Assembly: GCA_964351595.1 (NCBI GenBank)
Contig: CAYGOT010000020.1
Span: 1 to 64,000, forward strand
Direction: 5' to 3'
DNA length: 64,000 bases
DNA from: UBA6059 sp964351595
GTDB taxonomy: Bacteria; Bacteroidota; Bacteroidia; Cytophagales; Cyclobacteriaceae
How positions within the stretch are numbered: the stretch's first letter is position 1; every line of letters starts with the position of its first letter. Of this stretch, positions 17,442 to 26,780 are shown piece by piece. A program made the translations under genes and the position numbers. Below the pieces are notes generated by a model. That model worked only from the letters and a program-made list of their open reading frames with translations. It ran no database searches and was not told the DNA's origin.

Positions 17442-19136
17442 ATGGCCTACCGAATATCTAAAATCACCTCCCGACTTGTCAGGCTCTATGACGCCAAAGG
17501 CAAGGAAAATGTACTTACCCCGCCGGAGTACAAGCCTTTTCTCCAGCGACCGATGGAGTTTTTGATCCTGATTACCCTTCTAGCGGCTATTCCTACCGGA
17601 ATCATGCTCGGGTGGATGTGGACATTATGGTGCCTTTTGGGGGCATTGTTTTTATTCACCATCAACGATTTTTTTATTCAGGATGATCATACCCTTATCA
17701 GAATTTATGGCCCGCTCGGTCGGTTTAGATACGTATTTGAAAATGTATTTAGAGATAAATACCTTCAGTACTTCAACGAAACCAATACTGATGGACGACC
17801 AATTCCTAAGATAGTCAGGGACTATGTTTATCAGAAAGCGAAAGGCATCAAAGCATTAAGCAGCTTTGGGACTGAGCTGGATATCTATGATACCGAGAAT
17901 ACAGCCTACAGTCGTATACTTCATACCAACTTCAGCTCACACAGTGAGACTACTTCTTACGGGTTTGAGGTGGGTGCACATCGCAAGAATGTGAAGCCCT
18001 TTCTGGTAAGGAACAGCATCAACATCTCCGCTATGAGCTATGGTGCACTCAACTACAAGGCGGCCGAGAGTCTCAGCCTGGGAGCAAAAGGTGTCGCCTA
18101 TGTCAACACTGGTGAAGGTGGCTGTGGGCCCCACGCCATCGCGGGCAATGATACCGTGCTCCAGCTAGGTACAGGCAAGTTTGGTGCGGGCAAGGATGTG
18201 GTACTGCCAAATGGCCAACATTCACGAGCACTGGATGAAGATCTGCTCAAAGAAACTATCAGGGATCACCCCAACATTGGGATGGTTCAATTGAAGATTT
18301 CACAAGGAGCGAAACCGGGCATTGGAGGACACCTCCCAGGCCCTAAGGTGACACCCGAAATAGCCGCAGTGCGCAAAGTGGAGCCCTGGAAGACATTGGT
18401 CAGCCCTCCTCAGCATGTGGAGCTAATGGCCACTACTTCTAAGGAAGGCGTTCAGAAGCTGATGGACTTCTGCAAGCATATCAGATCACTGACCGGTTTG
18501 CCGGTAGGCATCAAGCTATGCGTGGGCAAACTATCGGAGATCGACTTACTCGTGGAAGCGATGAAGTCGACGGGCGAGGGGCCTGACATGATCCAGATCG
18601 ATGGTGCAGATGGCGGTACTGGCGCGGGACCCAACATGTTCGTCAACTATGTAGGCTATGGTGGTGCAGTGGAAACTTTGGCGTATCTGCATCGCCGATT
18701 GGTAGGAGCCGGTATTCGCGATCAGGTACATCTCAGTGCGTCAGGAAGAATTCTCACGCCTGCGCATGCGGCCTATGCTTTCGCCTATGGTGCAGATACC
18801 ATCGAGACAGCCAGAGCGGCCATGCTGGCAATTGGTTGTATTCAAGCATTGAAGTGCCATACCAATCACTGCCCTACCGGAATCACCACTAACAGCAAGT
18901 GGCGCATGCATGGAATAAACATCCCTGAGAAGTCAACACGCATCCACAAGTACCTGACCGGCTTTCATCATGACATGCTGGAGCTAACGCAAATCCTGGG
19001 ACACAGCGATCCCAGAGATATCAAGCCGGAAGACCTCCGGGTTATGACCAACAAAAAGTTCTTTAGCAGTCAATTTGAAGATGACCCATTTGGTATGATG
19101 ATGCCGGCTCCCGATTCAGATCATTGGAAGAGTTGA
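17442..19136 (+). CDS. FMN-binding glutamate synthase family protein, membrane-anchored
   Basis: The 564-residue protein has two N-terminal membrane helices (about 33-75), then the FMN-binding TIM barrel of glutamate synthase: SAMSYGALNYKAAESLS near residue 195, GGTGAGPNMF near 391 and the cysteine cluster at about 466, 472 and 477 (CIQALKCHTNHC) that in glutamate synthases holds a 3Fe-4S cluster. It lacks the glutaminase domain, and no small subunit is nearby. Such stand-alone proteins are common in Bacteroidota, and their electron donor and substrate are unclear. Confidence 0.85.
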   Translation: MAYRISKITSRLVRLYDAKGKENVLTPPEYKPFLQRPMEFLILITLLAAIPTGIMLGWMWTLWCLLGALFLFTINDFFIQDDHTLIRIYGPLGRFRYVFENVFRDKYLQYFNETNTDGRPIPKIVRDYVYQKAKGIKALSSFGTELDIYDTENTAYSRILHTNFSSHSETTSYGFEVGAHRKNVKPFLVRNSINISAMSYGALNYKAAESLSLGAKGVAYVNTGEGGCGPHAIAGNDTVLQLGTGKFGAGKDVVLPNGQHSRALDEDLLKETIRDHPNIGMVQLKISQGAKPGIGGHLPGPKVTPEIAAVRKVEPWKTLVSPPQHVELMATTSKEGVQKLMDFCKHIRSLTGLPVGIKLCVGKLSEIDLLVEAMKSTGEGPDMIQIDGADGGTGAGPNMFVNYVGYGGAVETLAYLHRRLVGAGIRDQVHLSASGRILTPAHAAYAFAYGADTIETARAAMLAIGCIQALKCHTNHCPTGITTNSKWRMHGINIPEKSTRIHKYLTGFHHDMLELTQILGHSDPRDIKPEDLRVMTNKKFFSSQFEDDPFGMMMPAPDSDHWKS

Positions 19137-19292
19137 GTGACTTTTTGGATACTAGGATGTCCGAGCTACAATCATCTGATTAGGATGAGGGTTGTTGTGA
19201 CATTAGCAGTCGAGAGGTGATTTGTCATAACCGCCTTAAACTAGACATGACATCTAGCAACTCGAAACCTCGATATATCTATTCTTGCAAGG

Positions 19293-19300
19293 TACTTTTG
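19293..19300 (+). promoter_or_regulatory. Predicted -7 element of the TRIC-channel gene
   Basis: TACTTTTG matches TAnnTTTG exactly and ends five bases before ATG 19306, which predicts a nearly leaderless transcript. No good -33 element is visible 17-23 bases upstream, so the call is tentative. Confidence 0.4.
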
Positions 19301-19305
19301 CAGCC

Positions 19306-19908
19306 ATGACTTTACTCTACGGGATAGACATCATCGGGACTTTTGTTTTTGCAATCAGTGGAGCGCTAGCCGGAACAGAAAAGAAGTTCGATCTCTTTGG
19401 GGCTTCTGTAATTGCTCTCGTGACGGCTCTCGGTGGAGGGACCATTCGTGATGTGCTGATTGGTAGCCATCCCGTCGGCTGGATGAATGATCTGAACTAC
19501 CTTTTGGCAGTGGCCATTGCGATTGGAGTGAGTGTGCTGTTCAAGCGGTATGTGGTGCGGTTGCGTAAGACGCTTTTTCTTTTTGATACGATCGGCATTG
19601 GTGTTTTCACCATCCTTGGCTTGCAAAAGACCCTGGCCCTGGGTTTGTAACCCATCATCGCGATCCTCATGGGGATGGTCTCTGCTGTTTTTGGTGGAGT
19701 CGTCCGAGACGTCCTTAGCAATGAGGATCCTTTGATTTTCCGACGTGAGATCTACGCCACCGCCTGCCTGGCAGGTGGGTTGGTTTATGTACTACTCGAC
19801 ACACTAGCCGTTCGCAGTGATGTCACGATCATACTGACCGTCCTTTTGATTATAGGCTTAAGGGTACTGGCAGTAAAGCGTCATTGGTACTTGCCGGTGA
19901 TCCGCTAG
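19306..19908 (+). pseudogene. TRIC cation channel family gene (UPF0126) interrupted by an in-frame stop
   Basis: Read through, the frame gives about 200 residues of a bacterial trimeric intracellular cation channel: DIIGTFVFAISGALAGTEKK, LVTALGGGTIRDVL, then FDTIGIGVFTILGLQK and AVFGGVVRDVL, with seven expected helices. A TAA at 19648-19650 splits it after TLALGL; the next codons (PIIAILMGMV) continue in the same frame with normal family sequence. The break falls between the helices corresponding to TM4 and TM5. An internal ATG at 19669 could start the second half. A recent nonsense mutation, a sequencing error or readthrough are all possible. The 3' end overlaps the convergent regulator by four bases (CTAG). 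Confidence 0.85.
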
Positions 19909-20600
19909 TACTCAAACGTAAAGCCCTTTTGCATGAGGGCATCATATACTGCTTTGTCAAACTTATAAAGGTTGGCGGCTCGATGCGCCACTGCCGTTTG
20001 CTTTTCATGGCAGTCGACTAGCAGGCCCATTTTCATGATTTTTCGGCGAAAGTTGGGTTTATCTAGGGGTACGCCCAGTATACTTTCATAAAGGGACTGC
20101 AATTGGTGCAGGGTGAATTTTTCCGGTAGGAGGTTAAAGCCAATAGGCTCATGCCGTACTTTGTACTTCAACTGCCGGATGCAAAAATCAATGATCTCCT
20201 GATGGTCGTAGGGGAGGTCTTCAATTTCCGATAGGGTAAACCAACGGGCATCCGAGGCGGTAAACCCGGGGATAAGCTCATAAGCATCAGGTCGCACCAA
20301 GCTATAGTAAGCGATGGTAATGACACGCTTGTCAGGATACCGATCGAGACTACCAAAGGCCTTGACCTGCTCCAAAAAAATATCCCTGACGCCAGTAAGG
20401 TCAAAGAGTATCCTGTAAGCGGCCTCATCCAGCCCTTCATTATATTTTATCCAGCCACCGGGAAGTGCCCATCGACCCTTACTGATACCTTCGGCATGTT
20501 TGACGAGCAAGGTCTGCAGACCATCTTTATGCAGGCCAAAAATCAGGCAGTCAATAGAAAGTTCGTCAATGATTTGATCAGGAAATGCTTGTTTGGCCAT
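19905..20600 (-). CDS. Nudix-type transcriptional regulator (NrtR/AraR-like) with degenerate Nudix box
   Basis: The 231-residue protein joins an N-terminal Nudix domain (about 10-145) to a C-terminal winged helix (about 150-228; LPEKFTLHQLQSLYE, KPNFRRKIMKMGLL). This arrangement defines the NrtR family, whose Bacteroidota members include regulators of arabinose and other sugar use. In the Nudix box GWIKYNEGLDEAAYRILFDLTGV, the REUxEE core reads RILFDL, so two of three catalytic glutamates are gone and hydrolysis is unlikely. The domain probably senses a ligand. The nearby xylBA operon with its palindromic operator is an attractive but unproven target. Confidence 0.82.
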   Translation of the reverse strand: MAKQAFPDQIIDELSIDCLIFGLHKDGLQTLLVKHAEGISKGRWALPGGWIKYNEGLDEAAYRILFDLTGVRDIFLEQVKAFGSLDRYPDKRVITIAYYSLVRPDAYELIPGFTASDARWFTLSEIEDLPYDHQEIIDFCIRQLKYKVRHEPIGFNLLPEKFTLHQLQSLYESILGVPLDKPNFRRKIMKMGLLVDCHEKQTAVAHRAANLYKFDKAVYDALMQKGFTFEY

Positions 20601-20843
20601 CTGAAGGACAAATTAACATGGCGTGCTGAGAATACCCATGACTAATGGTGATTTTGACCATATGGAGCTTATACTCCTTTGACATCAAATTGCTTAGCTT
20701 CGACCTATGGCGGTTAACGACAATAAATTAACCACTCAGCATATAAATGACCAATAGGTGTAATTTTTTAGTTCATATCTTAGTTTTGCGCGTTGTTATG
20801 ACTGGCCTCAGGCTGAGCCGGGCATTAACCTAAACTCTACAAA

Positions 20844-23369
20844 ATGATTTTTATGCTTCGTATATGTGCAGTGCTCGTATTGTTTCCTGCAATCCTCGTC
20901 GCACAAGCACCCAAGAAATACAACGCCGCAGAAATTCAGGAGCTATTGGAGAAGCTCAATGTGCTGGGCTCTGTGATGTATGTTGCCGCGCATCCTGATG
21001 ATGAAAACACGCAGATGATTGCCTACTTCGCCAATGAGCGCAAGTACAGGACAGCCTACATGTCAGCAACAAGGGGTGATGGTGGTCAGAACCTCATCGG
21101 ACCTGAGATTAGAGAGTTGCTTGGGTTGATTCGTACGCAGGAGCTATTAGCTGCTCGGCGGACAGACGGAGGACAGCAGTTTTTTAGCAGAGCCAATGAT
21201 TTTGGGTATTCTAAAGATTCAGACGAAACCCTAAATATTTGGGATAAGGAAGAAGTGCTCTCAGACTTTGTTTGGAATATCCGCAAGTTCAGACCAGATA
21301 TCATTGTGACCAGATTTGCCCCGGAGTGGGGTGGACATGGACATCATACCACATCAGCCATCCTCGCCCTGGAGGCTTTCGATATTACCAATGACGCTTC
21401 GGCATATCCTGATCAGCTGAAGCATGTCCAACCATGGCAGCCTGAACGGATATTTTGGAATATCAGTTGGTGGTTTTTTAGAAATAGCGATACAGAATTG
21501 GACACCACACAAATGGTATCTCTGGATATAGGAGAGTATAATCCATTGCTGGGAAAGTCTTACAATGAGATAGCCGCTGAAAGTCGCTCACAGCATAAGA
21601 GTCAGGGATTTGGCTCGACAGGTAGCCGTGGTAAGGACGTGGAATATCTGAAATACTGGAAGGGTTCTGAAGCGCAAAATGACCCTTTTGAAGGAATCAA
21701 CACTACATGGTCGCGGGTGAAAGGTAGCGAAGAGGTAGCTCGATATACCCATAGGGCACAAGACAGCTTTGATCCCAGCAATCCAGCCGCTGTTGTACCC
21801 GATTTGATTGCTGCGGCCAGGGCAATTGAAAAACTCGAAGATGACTTCTGGAAGCAGATCAAGCTTGCGGAAATAAAGACGCTGATCAAGGCATGTACTG
21901 GAATGTATTTGGAGGTTAAAGCCAATGAATTTGCCGCCGTACCTGGTGACTCTCTCGGCATTAGCTTTGAAGCAATCAATAGAAGCAACGCAAAAGTAAA
22001 ACTGACAGATCTTCGAATCGATCAGCTCAATTTACAACCCAAAAGACTTGATCAGCAGCTTGACTACAATCAGCCATTCAATCTGGATCTCAACGTTCAA
22101 CTGCCAAAGGATTTGCCAAACAGTCAGCCCTATTGGTTAATAGAGGAAGCGTCGCTAGGCATGTACAATGTACCTGACCAGTTGCTTAGAGGCCTACCGG
22201 AAAATGAGCCGTCGGTGACGGCAGAAGCTACGGTTGAAATAGATGGCTACTTCCTCGACTATCAGCTGCCATTGATCTACAAAAGAAACGATCCTGTAGA
22301 TGGTGAGGTGTACCGACCATTCGTGATTACGCCACCTGTTTTCATGAATATCAAAGAAAAGGTCTATGTCATGGCCAGTGGTGCTACGAAAGAAGTTACG
22401 GTCAAGGTCACTGCCGGCAAGGATAATATTAGCGGAAACACCTATCTGGTCTTACCAGAAGGCTGGACCGCAAATCCCGCTTCCTATGATTTCTCAATGG
22501 ATATCAAGGGAACCGAACAGGAATTTGTCTATGAAGTCATCCCTCCCAAAAATCAAAGCGAGGGGGAAGTTCTCGCAGAAACCAAGATCAACGGCACGGT
22601 TTATAATTCCAGTTTGACCACTATCGAGTATGACCATTTTCCTATTCAGACCTTGTTCTCAAAGTCGACCGCCAAAGTGGTGAATATTGACATTGTCAAA
22701 AGAGGTCAAAACATTGGCTACATCATGGGGGCTGGTGATGAGATACCAGCCAGCCTCAGACAGATTGGCTACAATGTGTGGGAGATGAAGGATGAGGACA
22801 TTACGGACGAAAATCTGGCAGGACTGGATGCGGTGATCATGGGTGTACGCGCCTACAATACAGAGGCGCGACTAAAGTTTCATCAGGATAAGCTGATGAA
22901 CTTTGTCAAAAACGACGGTAATATGATTGTCCAGTACAATACCAATCGTCGTTTAGTGGTGGAGAACATTGCCCCCTATCCATTGACGCTATCTCGTGAT
23001 CGTGTGACTGTGGAGGAAGCTCCCGTACGCATCCTGGCGCCAGATCACCCTGTGATCACAGGCCCAAATAAAATCACCCAGGCTGATTTTGACGGTTGGG
23101 TGCAAGAGCGCGGACTATATTTCCCCGATGAGTGGGACGAGCGATTTGTGCCTATTCTTTCCAGCAATGATCCCGGAGAATCTCCGAAGGACGGAGGGCT
23201 CCTGGTGGCCCAATATGGAGAGGGCTACTATATCTACTCGGGTTACTCATGGTTTCGTGAGCTTCCGGCAGGAGTTTCTGGTGCCTATCGTTTGTTTACC
23301 AATATGATTTCGATAGGCAAGGAGCCTGCTTTGCAAGAGCAAAACAATATTGACACAGGAAAATTCTAA
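20844..23369 (+). CDS. Exported PIG-L family deacetylase with large C-terminal extension
   Basis: The 841-residue protein has a signal peptide (to about residue 19) and a PIG-L/LmbE domain: VAAHPDDENTQM around residue 50 provides the zinc-binding HPDD and GGHGHHTTSA near 165 the second zinc site. Such enzymes remove acetyl groups from N-acetylglucosamine-type substrates. The long C-terminal half (about 350-830) is beta-rich and ends in a Rossmann-like segment (AGLDAVIMGVRAYNTE) typical of exported Bacteroidota members. A TAGTTTTG box at 20781-20788 may be its -7 element. It heads a cluster with a 42-residue membrane protein and a sodium symporter, suggesting sugar uptake after deacetylation. 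Confidence 0.88.
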   Translation: MIFMLRICAVLVLFPAILVAQAPKKYNAAEIQELLEKLNVLGSVMYVAAHPDDENTQMIAYFANERKYRTAYMSATRGDGGQNLIGPEIRELLGLIRTQELLAARRTDGGQQFFSRANDFGYSKDSDETLNIWDKEEVLSDFVWNIRKFRPDIIVTRFAPEWGGHGHHTTSAILALEAFDITNDASAYPDQLKHVQPWQPERIFWNISWWFFRNSDTELDTTQMVSLDIGEYNPLLGKSYNEIAAESRSQHKSQGFGSTGSRGKDVEYLKYWKGSEAQNDPFEGINTTWSRVKGSEEVARYTHRAQDSFDPSNPAAVVPDLIAAARAIEKLEDDFWKQIKLAEIKTLIKACTGMYLEVKANEFAAVPGDSLGISFEAINRSNAKVKLTDLRIDQLNLQPKRLDQQLDYNQPFNLDLNVQLPKDLPNSQPYWLIEEASLGMYNVPDQLLRGLPENEPSVTAEATVEIDGYFLDYQLPLIYKRNDPVDGEVYRPFVITPPVFMNIKEKVYVMASGATKEVTVKVTAGKDNISGNTYLVLPEGWTANPASYDFSMDIKGTEQEFVYEVIPPKNQSEGEVLAETKINGTVYNSSLTTIEYDHFPIQTLFSKSTAKVVNIDIVKRGQNIGYIMGAGDEIPASLRQIGYNVWEMKDEDITDENLAGLDAVIMGVRAYNTEARLKFHQDKLMNFVKNDGNMIVQYNTNRRLVVENIAPYPLTLSRDRVTVEEAPVRILAPDHPVITGPNKITQADFDGWVQERGLYFPDEWDERFVPILSSNDPGESPKDGGLLVAQYGEGYYIYSGYSWFRELPAGVSGAYRLFTNMISIGKEPALQEQNNIDTGKF

Positions 23370-23372
23370 TTG

Positions 23373-23501
23373 ATGAGTGTAGAACAAGAAGAGGGCAAGC
23401 CTCCATTTTTTAGCACCTGGAGAGGGCTTTACATATTCGTATTGGTCTGGTTGGTTGCGTTGATTGGTTTGATGTATTGGTTTACAATTTCTTTTAGATG
23501 A
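23373..23501 (+). CDS. 42-residue single-pass membrane protein between deacetylase and symporter
   Basis: The ORF begins MSVEQEEGKPPFFSTWRG and continues with one membrane helix (about residues 19-39) ending in FR. It starts three bases after the deacetylase stop, and its stop overlaps the symporter start (ATGA), so it is embedded in the operon and translationally coupled. The acidic head, aromatic belt and single helix suggest a small subunit or stabiliser of the symporter. I recall similar short ORFs at this place in other Bacteroidota, but that is from memory. Confidence 0.75.
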   Translation: MSVEQEEGKPPFFSTWRGLYIFVLVWLVALIGLMYWFTISFR

Positions 23502-25201
23502 ACACTATAGATCTAGTAGTACTGTTTTCGACACTTGCGCTGATCGTGGGCTATGGTGTGTGGAAGACGCGGGAGAACAGCAATATTGAAAGTTACCTTC
23601 GGGGAAACAGTAGCATGAGGTGGGGAACGATTGGTCTATCGGTAATGGCCACTCAAGCTAGCGCAATCACTTTCATTTCTACACCGGGGCAAGGATACCA
23701 GGATGGTATGGCATTCGTGCAAAATTATCTTGGCATGCCTATCGCCCTGATCATTGTTGCGACGGTATTCATACCCTTGTACTATCGACTGAAGGTCTAT
23801 ACCGCCTACGAATTTCTAGAGAATAGATTTGATATAAAAACCCGAATCCTCGGAGCTACATTATTCTTAATACAGCGAGGATTGGCAGCAGGTATTACCA
23901 TTTATGCCCCGGCGATCATCCTGTCTTCAGTGCTTAAGTGGGATCTTAACTTTACCATTCTTTTAGTGGGAGGTCTTGTAATTATCTACACAGTGTCTGG
24001 AGGTACTCGCGCGGTGAGCATAACTCAAAAACAGCAGATGGGGGTCATTCTCATTGGAATGGTGGCAGCATTTCTGGTAATGCTCAACTACCTCAGTGAG
24101 TACGTGACCTTTGGACAGGCACTTGGGATAGCAGGTAACCTTGGTAAGTTAGATGCTATTGATCTGGATTTTGATCTGGAGAAACGATATACGATCTGGT
24201 CAGGTCTGGCGGCCGGTATTTTCCTGCAGTTGTCCTATTTCGGTACAGACCAGTCGCAGGTGGGACGCTATCTGGGAGGAAAGAATATGACTGAGAGTAA
24301 GGTTGGCCTCATGTTCAACGCCATGTTGAAGATACCCATGCAGTTCTTCATTCTACTGGTAGGAGCGATGCTTTATGTTTTTTACATTTTCTACGTGCCT
24401 CCCGTACATTTCAATCAAACGCTGCTGCAAGGAGCGAAGGAAGAGAATCAAAGAAGATACCAAAGCCTGGAGAGCTATCATTTGGATATGGGGCTTCAGC
24501 GCCTCGAATCTGGGGAGTGGATGGCCATGGCACTGAGACGCGATGATCCCGTCATGCTGGATGCTGCCACGAAGAGCTTCTATACATGGGATGCCGAGAT
24601 GAAGAAGGCAAGGACAGAGATGGAAGGTCTGATCAAAGCAGCTGAGCCAGAAGCTGAAATGGATGACTCTGACTATGTCTTTCTAACCTTTATTTTGACT
24701 TTTCTGCCGACTGGACTGGTGGGCCTTTTGATTGCAGTGATTTTCTCTGCGGCGATGAGTTCTACTTCTTCGGAGATCAACGCCTTAGCATCTACCTCAG
24801 TGGTGGACTACTATAAACGGCTTTTCAAAAAAGATGGCACTGATAAACACTATGTGATCATGTCAAAGCTACTCACCTTAATCTGGGGTTTGATAGCAAT
24901 CACCTTTGCCATTTTCGCCAATAACTCCGAGAACCTTATAGAGGCCGTGAATATCGTAGGGTCCTTATTTTATGGTACAATACTCGGTATTTTTCTGGTC
25001 GCCTTTTTCTTCAAGTTCGTTCAGGGTACGCCGGTATTTGTCGCGGCACTTATTGCTCAGGCGACAGTGATAGCATGCCATATCCTATCGGTAAATGGGG
25101 TAATTGGTCTTGGCTATTTGTGGTACAATGTCATTGGCTGTATGCTGACGATCATACTTGGCATAGCACTACAGCCGATACTTGGTAAGAAGAGAGCATA
25201 A
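23498..25201 (+). CDS. Sodium:solute symporter (SSS family)
   Basis: The 567-residue protein has the many-helix SSS fold: SSMRWGTIGLSVMATQASAITFISTPGQGYQDGM near residues 38-72, VSGGTRAVSITQ near 166 and AMSSTSSEINALASTS near 418. Sodium-driven uptake across the inner membrane is expected. Between helices, about residues 308-392 form an unusual hydrophilic, helical, charged insertion. The position directly after PIG-L deacetylase and the 42-residue membrane protein suggests a carbohydrate-derived substrate, which is inference. Confidence 0.88.
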   Translation: MNTIDLVVLFSTLALIVGYGVWKTRENSNIESYLRGNSSMRWGTIGLSVMATQASAITFISTPGQGYQDGMAFVQNYLGMPIALIIVATVFIPLYYRLKVYTAYEFLENRFDIKTRILGATLFLIQRGLAAGITIYAPAIILSSVLKWDLNFTILLVGGLVIIYTVSGGTRAVSITQKQQMGVILIGMVAAFLVMLNYLSEYVTFGQALGIAGNLGKLDAIDLDFDLEKRYTIWSGLAAGIFLQLSYFGTDQSQVGRYLGGKNMTESKVGLMFNAMLKIPMQFFILLVGAMLYVFYIFYVPPVHFNQTLLQGAKEENQRRYQSLESYHLDMGLQRLESGEWMAMALRRDDPVMLDAATKSFYTWDAEMKKARTEMEGLIKAAEPEAEMDDSDYVFLTFILTFLPTGLVGLLIAVIFSAAMSSTSSEINALASTSVVDYYKRLFKKDGTDKHYVIMSKLLTLIWGLIAITFAIFANNSENLIEAVNIVGSLFYGTILGIFLVAFFFKFVQGTPVFVAALIAQATVIACHILSVNGVIGLGYLWYNVIGCMLTIILGIALQPILGKKRA

Positions 25202-25209
25202 ACATCCCT

Positions 25210-25809
25210 GTGAAACTCCCAATTGACTTTTACCTGAGAGAGGATGTAGTGGAGATAGCGAAGGATCTACTTGGATTAACCCTCGTGACTAATATCGATC
25301 ACACTTACACCTCGGGCATGATCGTCGAGACGGAAGCCTATTGCGGTAGCAACGACAAGGCTAGTCATGCCAACAATGGCAAGCGAACAGCACGAACTGA
25401 AGTGGCCTTTGGAACCGGAGGAGTAGCCTATGTGTACCTTTGCTATGGTATCCATCACCTCTTCAATGTGGTGGTTAACGGGCAGGATAAGGCCGACGTG
25501 GTGCTCATCAGGGCTATCCAACCTCTGGAGGGAAATGAAACAATGGCGCTCCGGCGAAATATGTCCTCCGAGAAATACCAGCTGACCGCCGGGCCTGGTG
25601 CATTGACACGGGCCATGGGTATCAAGACGGCCATGACCGGCACTTCGCTTTTGGGTGACAGTATCTGGATTGAGGATGGCGGTATTGCGGTAGCGAATGA
25701 AAAGATAAAAATAGGAACAAGAGTAGGTGTGGGATATGCCGAGGAGGATGCGTTGAAACCTTGGCGGTTTAGTATTAGGGATAATCCATGGGTAAGCAAA
25801 GCAAAGTAA
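25210..25809 (+). CDS. DNA-3-methyladenine glycosylase (AAG/MPG type)
   Basis: The 199-residue protein matches the alkyladenine glycosylase family: IVETEAYCGSNDKASHA near residues 38-54 contains the catalytic glutamate, and AYVYLCYGIHHLFNVV and LTAGPGALTRAMGI are conserved blocks. It excises alkylated or deaminated purines to start base-excision repair. The GTG start at 25210 lies nine bases after the symporter stop. Cotranscription with the transporter seems incidental. Confidence 0.9.
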   Translation: MKLPIDFYLREDVVEIAKDLLGLTLVTNIDHTYTSGMIVETEAYCGSNDKASHANNGKRTARTEVAFGTGGVAYVYLCYGIHHLFNVVVNGQDKADVVLIRAIQPLEGNETMALRRNMSSEKYQLTAGPGALTRAMGIKTAMTGTSLLGDSIWIEDGGIAVANEKIKIGTRVGVGYAEEDALKPWRFSIRDNPWVSKAK

Positions 25810-25810
25810 G

Positions 25811-26734
25811 ATGTCAATAGCGATCATAGCGCCAACAAGAGATACTACTGTTTGGAAAGACGGAATGCTGTCTTTAGATCCGACGCTGGACATCCGAACG
25901 TATCCCGAACTTGGGGACTGTGATGAAATTACCTGTGCGGTGGTGTGGAATCATCCTCGCGGAATATTGGCGGAGTTTCCGTCACTGAAACTGATCTGCT
26001 CGATGGGAGCCGGGGTAGATCATATCATCTCTGACCTTGATATACCGTCTCACGTGCCGATTACCAAGATTGTGGATGATCGCCTGAGCTTCTCGATGAG
26101 CAACTATATCGTCATGGCAGTACTCCACCACCATCGCCGCTGGGACAAGTACATGCAGCATAAGGCGGATCAGGTGTGGGATCAGGCAGCTAACCCGGAG
26201 ATCGATGTGCAGATTGGTATTATGGGGTTTGGTACGCTAGGTCAGGATGCAGGGAAAAAGTTGACCGCACTTGGGTTTGAAGTGCATGGACTTAGCAGGA
26301 AAAAAGTCACCTTCGAAGGCATACAGACCTACGGCGAAGAGGAACTCGACCTATTTCTTAGCCGTATCAATGTACTCATTTGTCTCCTTCCTCTCGTACC
26401 CGAAAATGTCGGGATACTGAACTATGAGCTATTCCAGAAAATGAATCGCGGAAGCTACCTCATTAATGTAGCCAGAGGTAAGCACCAAGTAGGCGGAGAT
26501 ATCAAGCGAGCATTAGATGAAGGCTTGCTTTCGGGAGCATTCCTTGATGTATTTGAGGAGGAGCCACTACCGAAAGGTCACTGGATGTGGGAGCATCCTG
26601 ACGTGCAGATCAGCCCTCACAATGCCAGCCTGACCAATCCCACAGCCGCCATTCCTCAGATCATAGATAACTATCGACGGGCAATAGCAGGAGACAAACT
26701 TGCCAACCAGATTGATCGAGAGAAGGGATATTAG
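25811..26734 (+). CDS. ghrA: Glyoxylate/hydroxypyruvate reductase A-type 2-hydroxyacid dehydrogenase
   Basis: The 307-residue protein has the NAD(P)-binding motif GFGTLGQDAGKKL near residue 139 and the catalytic elements INVARG near 217, DVFEEEPLP near 247 and SPHNAS near 273. The GhrA-type reductases lower glyoxylate and hydroxypyruvate to glycolate and glycerate with NADPH. It begins one base after the glycosylase stop. The family is certain; the exact substrate is not. Confidence 0.82.
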   Translation: MSIAIIAPTRDTTVWKDGMLSLDPTLDIRTYPELGDCDEITCAVVWNHPRGILAEFPSLKLICSMGAGVDHIISDLDIPSHVPITKIVDDRLSFSMSNYIVMAVLHHHRRWDKYMQHKADQVWDQAANPEIDVQIGIMGFGTLGQDAGKKLTALGFEVHGLSRKKVTFEGIQTYGEEELDLFLSRINVLICLLPLVPENVGILNYELFQKMNRGSYLINVARGKHQVGGDIKRALDEGLLSGAFLDVFEEEPLPKGHWMWEHPDVQISPHNASLTNPTAAIPQIIDNYRRAIAGDKLANQIDREKGY

Positions 26735-26780
26735 AATAGTTTCTGCTTAAATTGTGATCTCACCAGATCCAATTTTGAGC

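Noticed and set aside
25276..25893. 205-codon minus-strand frame
   Set aside because: It is antisense to the DNA glycosylase and the start of the reductase; both have strong motifs.
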